Part shown: one piece after another, positions 37,201 through 47,790 of the stretch | Layout: every line of letters starts with the position of its first letter | Position numbering within the stretch: position 1 is the first letter of the stretch | Assembly (NCBI GenBank): GCA_033063855.1 | Contig: CP093831.1 | Location: 9,672,001 to 9,736,000 of the forward strand | DNA length: 64,000 bases | Reading direction: 5' to 3' | DNA from: Smittia aterrima | Lineage: Eukaryota > Arthropoda > Insecta > Diptera > Chironomidae | Notes under the pieces: model-generated | Database searches by the model: none | What the model was told of the DNA's origin: nothing | The model's input: only the letters and a program-made list of their open reading frames with translations | Position numbers and translations under genes: made by a program

Positions 37201-39557
37201 GAATCCGACCTACAAAAGTGTGGGTTGTTTTACTTTGAGCATCCGTTTCCATGTCAAACTATTCGCCCTTTCACATCCTCTCACATCCAATAATTTACCA
37301 ATTTCAACTATTACGATGCCTTCAAATGCTTTTGAAGTGCTTTTAGTTCATGAAGCGGTCGGAAAGCGGAAACTGATTGCGATGGAGAGAATTTGCAAAG
37401 CACAAAAGCAAGAAACAAGTTCGATATAATCGTGCCAGCAAGTGACTGAGCAAGAAATTCAAACTTTCTCCTTTTCAGATTTTCAAATTGGCATCGGGTG
37501 TTGATTTTAATTAGTTTTGATGGTTTTTGAGGGAAACATTTTCCTCTCACCTTCTTTGAACGAAAGCGCTCAAAGCAATGAACCGAAAGTGAAATGTTTG
37601 CAAAGATTTTTCTCCACTCGAAGTTTTAACCTAACCAACAAGCTTAAATGCACTTTGAGAAAAAGCTCTCGAGAGGGAGCAAAAAAAATTGTCTTCGAGT
37701 CCTTTTCAAATATAAAGTTTTATAGTCGCTTCCTCTCATATCTTTTCCTCTTTCTTTTTATTTTCATGTAAACGTTTTATTGCTTCGTATGATCCTTTCA
37801 AACGATTCCTTTGCTTGTAAACATTTTCTTTTCCTCCTTTGGAATCTTTTTGAGTTTCCTTTTCAAAACATGCAAAACAAATATGAGAAACTATAAAAAT
37901 CTGAAAGAGAAATATTTACTTTTTGTTCACGTTTGATTAATCTTAAAGCGATGATGCAGATATTCAAAGAAATACTTGAGTCACTGAAAACTAATCATTC
38001 GTTGAGTAAAACAATACAAGATTACATTTACAGAATTTTTTAACCTTCTCGTTTATTGAATTTACATTTTGTACATATCTCGTTAAAGCATTAATTTAAA
38101 TTTCTCGTGGATCCTTTACCAAAAAACCGAATAGCAAATAGAGTTCAATTAAATTTTCATGGAACTGAAAAAACATTAGTTTCGAGTACAGAAGGTTTGC
38201 GGTTGTGGGAGTGAAATTGAGGAATGAGGATATCAATTTCAACGAACTGCTGTCATAAATAACAAATGCTGATCACTGTTTGAAACAAATTTATTAAAAT
38301 TGTCTGTGCGAGTGAGTTGGAAAAAATAATTTGAATTAATCAGTGTCAACGAGTTTTGTCAATGTTAATTCACTGGCGAGTGAATTCGGTGGATAATTAA
38401 AATTTATAAACAGAGAAAAGTTTCCTTTTTATTTGTATTTTTCTTCAGCGAAGCCAAACCGGATTCGGCTCATCGCTCTCGTCTCCATAAATTCATTTTA
38501 TTTTAATTTTAATTCAATTTTTTGCTCAATTTATTTATTCAGTCTTTTTTCAAATTTAAAATTTAAATGTTTTTTCATTTATTTTACTGCGATTTTGCTG
38601 TTAAAACTAAATGAGAAAAAAGACTTTGCGTTCTATCTAGATATGAAACATTTTTGTTCGGAGGATTGAGTTGTGCAATTTTCGCTAGCAAAGTTCGAGG
38701 GGGAAGGAGGAGGCTCATCATGAACGTTGGTTAGATCAAGAATCTTCAATGTTGGATAAAATATTTATGTCGGACATTGCGTGATTTCGTGATTCTTACA
38801 AGAACTGTTATTAGAAGGTTGTCGGTGAAATGGATAAGCGCTTGGTGAATGGGGCAAATGGTCAATCTAATTGTACGCTTTCATTTTCTCTCAATTAGAA
38901 TTTCCTTGTAATTAAAGCTTTCCATGACAATCATCTTCTCGTTAGAAATAAAATTAAAATGATTGCAGTTCTCGACATAATTTATGAACCTCCCCGAAAT
39001 AAAAAAAAACTCGAAACAGTTTCTCTTGCGAAAAAATTCCTTCCTTCCTTCCTCTCTCGCTCGTTTAATTAATTAAATAACTTGCGCTCGTTTGCCAGAA
39101 TAAAAAACTCAGCATCGTCTTTCACTTTTTTTTTCATGGAACATTTAATTCTTCTTTCTTCGCATATTTAAATTCTATTGGAATAGGATTAACAGTGTGT
39201 ACACGATATAATTGGACATTCAACTCTCATACCTCTTTAAGTTATTTTACAAAACTCCTTTCCTCACACTCACATAGCCCTTAATGTCAAATATAAATTT
39301 ATCGCTTTTCGTCTGCCATTAAATTTTCATTTTCGTTAATTACTCTTCATTTATGTGACATTTTGAACAATTTTTCATAAATATTTTTTTTTTCGTATAA
39401 AAACAGACAGAAGGGGAATTATGTTAATGCGATTTCTTCTCTCTTAAGGACAATAAAAAGGAAAAAGTCGTAACAAATAATTGATAACAAATGATATTTA
39501 ATCGCTTAAAAATATTACAAATATTCAATTGCCTATCTGCCTTGATGACATCGCATG
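34265..39557. other. gene-free stretch downstream of dpr copy B
   Basis: No exon, RNA or mobile element recognised. It includes a (TTCC)4 tract at 39037-39052 running into CTCTCTCGCTCG, and many AT-rich runs. The 3' UTR of dpr copy B must lie in its right end; no AATAAA is seen close to that stop codon. Confidence 0.5.
39037..39060. repeat. (TTCC)4 tract merging into CTCTCTCGC
   Basis: Four TTCC units followed directly by a CT run and CGC. Pyrimidine-rich low-complexity sequence. Confidence 0.85.
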
Positions 39558-39664
39558 TCATGTCTGAATGAGAAGGAAGAAGGACAAAACAAATGGAACT
39601 AAGTTACCGTATAAGCCTAAGCTTGGCGAGCATGCTGACGTTACTGCCGACGCAGAAGACTCCC
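39558..39664 (-). other. dpr copy B terminal exon (hydrophobic C-tail)
   Basis: The acceptor TGGCGTGCAG precedes the exon, which completes a Gly codon (ING), then reads ESSASAVTSACSPSLGLYGN and a hydrophobic tail to TGA. It is 24 nt shorter than the copy A counterpart, exactly offsetting the other exon length changes so that both proteins total 292 aa. Confidence 0.85.
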
Positions 39665-42600
39665 CTGCACGCCAGAAAAAGAGAAAGATAGACAGTTAAA
39701 ACTCGTCACGGAATAAAAATGAATATCAATAAACACAGCGAGCGCGCAGTTTCCTCGTCTCTCTCGTTTATTTGACATGAAACATTTCACATTGTATTGA
39801 AATTCAATAAAAGTCATGTTTGAATTTATCAAATTATACGAACCATTTATAACATGCAACGTGACTTGAACGGGGGCAGAGTTAGATGGAGCGCAGGAGT
39901 AGTTGCCTGAATGCTGCTTCCTGGCGTAATCTATTATTAACGTGCCTACCTGTTAGACGACACAAAGAAACCACAAGTTCAAAATGAGAGGGAAAAGTTC
40001 AACATGAATAAATGGATTGATCGAGTATCGGCACGCACAAGCTCCGCCATGATTTGATGTGATGCGTGATTCGACGAATGTTTTATTGCAGATGTCGTCG
40101 TAAAAAGAGAATTTTTTTATGTCAAATAAATTTGATGTTAAGCAAGAGCCATCAAATCATTAATGAGCATGTCCATGTACTTAGATTCTCCTGGATTCCT
40201 TCGTAAATGCTACGAAGCTTTCTCAGGATAATCTCAATTGAATGTCAACTTACTGAACTATGTGTCTCCCCTTCGTTATCACGGTCAAATGTAACCTTCC
40301 ATCCACGTCGGTTCTCGACATAAACTTGCTGCGACCCATGATACCAAATAATGTACGATGGCTGTTCCAATGCTCCTCTAACTACACATCTAAAAATGAC
40401 GGTGCTGCCAGCTTTCACATATCGATCCGGATCACCAATCAGCTCAGTGCGAGGAACTAGGAGGAAGAAGAGATAAAAGACAGAACATGAAACTCACTGC
40501 TGGCTGGCTCGAAGCATTGTGTTATGTCAGAAACAAATAAAATATAAATGTGAATTGCAACCAGTTGATTTATAGTTTGAAACTCATAAATTTTTCATTC
40601 GAAATGATATTTTCATTCAATGGTTTATGATGGAATGAAATATAAATCGAATGATGGTGGCGTGGTGGAGAAGCAAAAGTGAGGATTTCTTTTCAACCTA
40701 CCAACAACATGCAGATGAACACGAGCGCTGACTTTTGGCTCAGTTGAGACCTGACACTCGTAAAGCCCCGCATCACGCGCCTGACGAGTTGTAAATGGAC
40801 AGAGAAAAGAAAGAAACTCAAGATTATTGACGGTAATTTTAATGCAGAATTTTTTATTGACACATTACTTGTACATATTTTATTTGCAACGTCCAGATTC
40901 CCGTAGCCTCGACGAAGAACGACTGAAAGCGCTCGTCAGCAATAAATGTCATTCTATGGAGGGAGAGAAAAGAAGAGGAAACGTTTTTTCAGCATCGCAA
41001 AATGAATTAAGCTTGTGCCTTTCGGAGAAGAAGGCCAATGTTGATGGGAGTTTGCCGGGCGAAAAAACAAAAACCACGAAGTTTGAGGTTGGACGGAAAA
41101 GCCATTGATGCGCTTGTGGAAAAGTCATTAAAAGGAAAATCGTGTTGCTGTAATTACCTATCAACCGTTAATATATGATCGTCTCTGACGCGGACCCATG
41201 ATACCGACTTGTTTCCGAGTTGTTTCACCTGAAAAAAAAGTTGTGAGTGGAAATTAACTGCGACGTTTATGATTGTCAGAGAGAGAGTGAGCGAAAGTTA
41301 ATAAAGTGTGGGTGTACGTTATAAATAATTTTCTGATGGAGAGAGAATCAGGTCACAGCAGCGAAATAATATTTTTTCCAATTAAAATGGAAATGGAACG
41401 GAAATAATCGATGACATTGCGAGAGTTAGAAAATGCTGAGACATTCCTAATGAAATAGTTTGATCAGAGAATCTTAGCTGTTACTCACTTTGCATGGCAG
41501 ATAAGCGTGAGTTGATATTTGCGTTGTGACGTTGCTAATGCCGTTGCCGTCAAGATATGGACCAGTGATGAAAGTTGTCGTGCTTTGGTTGTTTGAAACT
41601 GACGAAGAGTTTCCTTCTGCACGTATCAAATCTGTAAAAGAAGTAGAGCGGAAAGTAACGATCAACGAATGAGCTTGTTGAAAAAGAGTGTTCAGCAGGT
41701 TGCAATCGTCGAAAGTTCTCGCATCGAAGCTGTTCAATATTGAGTGACGCATGTAAAGTGCATGCATTTTAAGCAGCAAGCGAGAGAGCAACGTCGTTGT
41801 TTAATGTACATTTGCTGTAACATGCTCAACACGATTTCCAAATAACTATAAAATTTTAATGTAGTTTGCCAACGTCGTCTCTTTCAGCTTTCAAATTCAA
41901 ACCCGAAAATGGTTGTTTAAACACTTTTACATCACAAAAGAGCTTGCACATGAGAATGATAGGAGAGTCTCTCCTACTCTTTCTCTTCAAGCAAGCTTAA
42001 TCTAATACAAGTTTCGAATGAGAAACTTAGACGAAACACTGTTCAGAAATTATGTCACGTCTTAGGCTCCCTTTAATCTATTGTCTCTCTCTTTCTCTCT
42101 CTTTGCCTTACATTCAGCAGAGAAGTTCAAATTGCAAACCGACGAGGGCTGCATGTATTGAAAGCTCTATCCAGCTTTTTTTCTAGAGTTTTCTAAATCC
42201 TCGGGAAATCGGGAAATTCGTAAGTTTTTAACTTCTTATCCCGAGAACTTCAAATAGTTTAAAAGGAGAAACTCTATTTCCGGGTCACCCACAGGAACAT
42301 GTTTCGTGAGTTTTCCGATACGGACCGATTACGTGCATGCATACGAGGCTCTTCCTCTATTTTATGTTGTGTATTTAAATATTGTTTTAGTTGTTCTCAA
42401 ACCCAGTTTTCAGTCTTGTAAATTTGATTCCATTCTTTATTTGATTAAAGTTCTTCTTATTCTCCTTCTCTTGTTAAACGTTGAACCAGCATTTGCTTGT
42501 TCGTTGTTGTAGGAAGGGGAAGGAGAGGAGGGTTTTCGTAGATAGAAGATACAAATATTGATTAAAAGAAAATTGAGTTTTGCTAAATGAGGATCATTTT

Positions 42601-45600
42601 CAAAACGAGGATTAGTAATTTAAAATCTCTTCGTTTCTCGTAGTCGTCGTGCAACTATTTGAACATTCTCCATCCTCAGCGACTTCTGTACTCAAGAGAC
42701 GAATACTCTTTTAGAGATGAAATTATTTAATGAAGCTTAAAGCAATTCATTTCTCGAGTATCTCATCTTTCCCCCGCAGAGCATCCACTTTGTTCCGAAA
42801 CGATGCGGGGAGAAGAAGAATCTGATGTAGCTTAGAAAAAGGAAATGTATCACCGTCGTAGAAAAGTTCTCAGGCATTTCAATAAAACTCGACTCGTAGC
42901 AAAAAAGTGAAAAAATAAAAACTTCACTTGAATTAATAATGTTTATCGTCTCATTTGACGTGATAAATTGTGAGAAATGTAACTTTCATACATCACCGGC
43001 AGCAGCAGAGAGCGAACGAATGCGAGACACATCTCAATATGATATTTCTGCTTGCCATAGCGATATTGCTGTTGGCGATGCTGATGGGCGGATATGGCGA
43101 AGAAAATCATCAGAGAGAAATTGAAATATAGCGACATGTGTAATTGGATAGTAAATGAAAAATTTCTATCTTTTCTGCTTTTTCATTTTCATCTTTCCCA
43201 GGACGATCTCTCACGCTACTCAGTCGACAATACCGGGATCCTTTAATCAATCACGTCTCGTGGGGAGTAGAGGCAAGGTTGACAATTTTCCGATACAAAA
43301 CGCTTTTCTGTTGATGTTGTGTGACAAATTTTACTTTGCTACGTGACACGATTGTCAGATTTGTCCATCGGCAAATAAAACGCTCCAGCAATTTATTGTC
43401 ACTAATTTATTCCGTGTACAGAACCAGGAGAATATCTCATCACTTTCCGGAGTCGTCTTGAAAACGGCAAAAAGCAGGGCATTTGTCATTAAGATGGAAT
43501 TTATCTTTTTGCACTGTCGAAGGGACACGAGAGACGGGAAATGAAATAATCCATTATAAATCAATGAATGTTGTTGAAGAGAGACCGACTCCGAACTATC
43601 TTTCCAACTTTCCACAACAATAATTTCACTTATTTCCACATTTATTTGCGGACGGATTCGGGAAAGAAATCACTTAGTCGAGTAAGTTTTCGATTTGTTG
43701 TTGCTTCTTGCTTTTTGCTTTTATTAAATTTAATAATAAGCAACGAGAACCCTCCACACAAGAGAGAGGGAGATAGTGAGCAAGTCTTGGCTTTAGGATT
43801 ATTATTGTGTCGAGCAAATCGACAGAGAATTCTTCTATAAAGCGACAGAGCATACAAAATTACATTTTATTGGAGAAATATGGGATTCGTTTGATGAATT
43901 TCAATTTGGTTTCCATCCATCGCCCTCTCCTCATACACTCGATATTTCATTTAAAATATATTGTGTGTTCGAGTTCTGTATGCGAATGCTTATCCAACTC
44001 GACAGTGTCAGTATCGATTTTCCAATCTCATCCGACAGAATCAGTTTGAAACAAAGTTTATAGATTCACTCTCTGTCGAATAGATTGCCTGCACTAGATT
44101 AACGTCGTCTCTTTTATTTTCGTTATCGAAGAAATCATCATTGATCTGCATATAATGGTTTTGAGACAGGCATAAATTCCCCATCATCCCACTCCTCCGC
44201 AATTTCTTTCATATATTTTTTTTTTGGCAACAAAAGTTCTTGTCGATAAAAATCAATATTTGATTTATGAGTCTGATAGCTTTGACTTCTTGATCTTGAA
44301 AGAAAGTCGAGTTTGAGCGAGACTAATGAAGCAAACTTGATCCTTAATTAGACGATTTCTGAATTATTGAAATTTATGCAGTCGAAGAAAAAGTTTTCGG
44401 CGAGTGCGTGGGCGGATAAAAAATTAGCATTAACATTCACGAGACAAGGAATCCCGGTTTAATGAATTTCAGCGTTTTTCAGCTTAATTAAATTTTCGAG
44501 GAAGAACTAAGAAGAAACGAAAGAATTTATGGCACGAACTGCAGCTCAAGCACATACACAGAAGTTTCATGAAGTCTAAAACTGCACAATTTAAATTAAT
44601 TTGGTAACAAGGAGAGAAGAATCTGAGGGAAAACTTTTAACAAATCGTTCGAAACACGCCTCGTTTGCCGCGCTGCTGCTTAAATGAAATGAGAACATTT
44701 CATCGCAAACTCCGCCAAGGCGCCGCTCATTGCTAATTGTCGTCACGAAATGCTATTTTGCAACAAGAAAAAAAAGTGCTGCAGTCAAACTCCTGTCTTA
44801 TTGAAGCAGATTTCGTTAATTGACACATTAAGTTGAACGGTTGGCATGTTAAAGTCACGTTACGAAAAAGAAAGAGACTTCCAATTGAGTTAATTTACAT
44901 CACAGCGGAAGAAATTCTTTAACTCACACCCCACTCATGCTTCGTTTCCATTTTTAGGTCGAGCAGACGACTTTGGAATGAAGATTCCTTAAGCAAGACG
45001 AGAAGCTCTTCTTAAATCCTAGAAGATCTCTTTGAGCGATGATCACAGAAGTTCACGTCTATCGCTAAAGGAAAGAATACGAAAAGCGAATGTATGCTGG
45101 CAACATACCAGAATGTGCTTCGCTTCACGTTTGCCCGCTCAGTCTCGGAATGCAGAAGCGGAATTTCTCCTTGGAATCTTTTTTTTAGTTTAAGTTTTCT
45201 AGAAAAATTCTCTGACGAAGACGAGGGACGAGGAAAAGTGTTGCGGGTAACAACCGAGAGAGAAGAAAACTAACTTCATATTCATATCATTTCGCAATGC
45301 TTTTCATATTTTTCAACACAAATAAAATATGGAACGAGATTTGCGATTCAAAAAGCGGTGGCTGCCTGAAAGGTGCAGACGTGCAATCTCATCGCCATTC
45401 GTTGTGAGGAGGTCGAATTGCACATTTTCTCATTTTTCGTGTTTTCCTTGTTATCGTTTCATTCATTGTGCTCTGCTTGTAAATTATAATTTCCTCATGC
45501 ACAAGCTCAGGATCGACGGTGAAAAATTTGCTTGTGCTTTGAGGCGAACTGCGGTGGAAAATGAAAACAACAAGCCAGAAATTATTCTCATTTAGGGCGT

Positions 45601-47775
45601 TTAATCTTGCTTTTCGGCTTCTTTTGTTGACTGAAGCGTTGTCTACACTGAAATGTTGAGTCCCACATCAACAAGAATGACAAAAAGCGTTTTGTTTTGC
45701 GCCTTGCACACTCAGCGCTTGTACGATTAAAGTTCTTAATTACTTTAAATGGAACATTGTTGCTTCCCCATCGCAACAAACAGCACAAGACGTTCATTCC
45801 CACCGCCGCGTGGCGTTAATCCAAGCACGCAATCATCAAAATGAACAGCACTATCATTAAAATTTTATAAGTGCTCATTTCACCAGGAAAGAAACTTTTT
45901 TTTCTGCTTGTTTTTGACGCTTTTCTTTGTTTTCATCATCGCGAAAGAAAAGTTTTGCACGCTCCCTCAGGTACGAAGCTTCGAGCCGACTGCGCCATCC
46001 GTGTTTTCACTTCAAGAATAATAAAAATAAAGGATTCCTTTAGCCCTAATGAAACGTTTGTTGTGCCTCTCACATTGTGGTTGAAGCTGAAGGGCGGAAA
46101 CTCTTTGTAACTATGGAAAGTTTAAATGTCAAAAGTTTCATGGATTTCCATGAATTTTCTGAAACTTCAGGGACGACAACCTTGTGATGAAGGAACACAA
46201 TTTTCTGAGAATTTTCATCTTTAGAAAATATCGAAATAACGAGATTTCTTCAAAGATATTTGCTCTTGAAACTCAATCACTTTTCTCGATCTTCAATTTG
46301 AGTTATCAAAAAAATGATTTCTGATTATGTTTCAAAGAGTTTTCCGCCCTTGCTTTTCCTCTTTTTTTCCTTTCATCGTAACGAGCCTCAAGTGAACATG
46401 ACTGACAGATTAAAACAAAATGCCTTTTGCATAATTCCCGAGCATTGTTTCGCAGACGAAGAGAGCTTTGCTCGCTTTTTTATTACAATGGGATTTGATA
46501 TCTCTCTGCGATGAGTTTGAATGTGTTGTGAGCTCTTCAACTGGCGGGCTCAGCTATAAAATCAAAATTAAGTTATCAAGAAGCTTCCAGAGCGGATTTA
46601 TGCGATGAGCTTTGCTTTTTTTGTGTGTTTGATGATTTATAAAATTTAGTTTACTGCGGATCACGAAAAAGCTGTGTGGCGTGTCTCGGTGGGAACCACA
46701 AAGGGATTAGAGCAGTTTGTGGACAAAGTTTGTGGGTTTTTTTTTATTCTCTCTGAACTTCATAAAGAATAATGAATTTTCCTTCGAAGAAAAGCCCTAG
46801 GAAATCTGTGAGAGAAGATTTAATGGCCTCGCAGTAGTTTTATTGCCATTTCATCTCTTCATCACCATAAAGCTCCACAAAAAAAGTCTTTTCCCTTTCT
46901 AATTAAATTACGGTGCATAAATATTGCACAACGACGAGGATTGTCGCCTCCCACTTAACTCCAAGGTCGTATCGTATTCCTCAAATTCGCTTTCTCTATT
47001 TATTTTCGTGGAAAGTCAGAATGTTTTTCGCTTGTAAAATGTCTTCGCCATAAATTTCCATCATCGCAGCTTAGCATCAAAAAAAAATTCTCGGAAATTT
47101 AAAAATATTTATGTTGAGCATGATTTCTAGAATTTTTAGTGAATGCGAAGCTTGTTTGGTGAGCACTCGTCGTTCGCTCTATTTTCGACACACGTACCGT
47201 TGATGTATATTTATCATGTTTTTTGATGAACATCCAAGAACGAAGCTTTTTTCTCTCGCCCTCTCACGCCCCCTCCTTCTCCTAGCTCCGACGGAAACGA
47301 TAATTTTTGTTAATTTATTCAAAAATGTTAAGCACAACTGCGTAAAATATGTTGACGGAGATGTTGCCGAGAAACAAAATGCAAAATCCACTCGGCGAAC
47401 AACAGAGAAAAAAAGTTCCATCGCATGTCTGTTTATTCACGAAACGAATTAAGATGTAAATTGAAACTTTCCATTGAGGCGTCGCACGAATCAATGCCGA
47501 AGAGATAATTGTAACATTACAAATGAAATGTAAATATATTCACGTTTCATCTCATCGAGTGAAACTCATTTTAAATTCGCGGAATTGTGTTTAAATTTTA
47601 AATTTACGATAAAATGTTCGGGCGCTCGCAAATCAAACAATTTAGCGCGACGAGTGCGAAACGATCCAACGAAATCAAATATTTACTTACCATAGAGAAT
47701 TGAAGCTAAGAAGCTTGAAAGTAGAATAAATTTGTAGAGAGTTGGCATTCTTTCAGTGATGCTTTCGATAAGCAT
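39558..47775 (-). CDS. dpr11: Dpr-family two-Ig cell-surface protein, dpr11-like copy B (8 exons)
   Basis: Coding exons: 47775-47691, 41631-41489, 41228-41158, 40953-40869, 40780-40702, 40456-40254, 39949-39844, 39664-39558; 879 nt, 292 aa plus TGA, with the same intron phases as copy A. A signal peptide lies within residues 1-28 (a second ATG at codon 10 may be the better start). Ig1 has Cys75 and Cys137 with WVRVRD, HILTVDR, LQIKYVQARDAG and CQVSTEPKVSARV. Ig2 has Cys178, Trp192 and Cys241 with DRYVKAGS, VRGALEQPSYIIWYH and SGNYSCAPSNSAP. The end is INGESSASAVTS, then a short hydrophobic tail (PFVLSFFLLIQT), probably a GPI signal. Exons of 71, 85, 79 and 106 nt match copy A exactly. The expected role is neuronal surface recognition with a DIP partner. 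The donor after exon 7 (GTTCGT) is weak. Upstream UTR exons were not found. Confidence 0.93.
41632..47690 (-). other. intron 1 of dpr copy B (6.06 kb)
   Basis: The intron separates the signal-peptide exon from the first Ig exon. The donor is TATG|GTAAGT and the acceptor is TTTTACAG. No conserved exon was recognised inside. A plus-strand ATG frame of 63 codons (43155-43346) starts with a hydrophobic segment but has no further support. A nested inverted repeat occurs at 46133-46167. Large first introns of neuronal genes often hold enhancers, but none can be pointed to here. Confidence 0.7.
46133..46167. repeat. nested inverted repeat
   Basis: Outer arms AAGTTTCA (46133-46140) and TGAAACTT (46160-46167) enclose a second palindrome, TCATGGA-TT-TCCATGA. 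It could form a short hairpin. It lies in intron 1 of dpr copy B. Confidence 0.6.
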
Positions 47776-47790
47776 CCAAGCTTGCTGGGC
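47691..47790 (-). other. dpr copy B signal-peptide exon
   Basis: A strong polypyrimidine tract and TCGTAG acceptor precede 47790, so this exon is not the first of the transcript. Its ATG is at 47775. The peptide has the core PTLYKFILLSSFLASILY and ends with one G at a GTAAGT donor (phase 1), giving a split Asp codon with the exon at 41631. A second in-frame ATG at 47748 begins the more typical signal peptide MPTLYKFILL. Confidence 0.85.

Noticed and set aside
43155..43346. 63-codon plus-strand frame with a signal-like start inside dpr B intron 1
   Set aside because: It is short, has no cleavage sites typical of a peptide precursor and no transcript signals; expected by chance.
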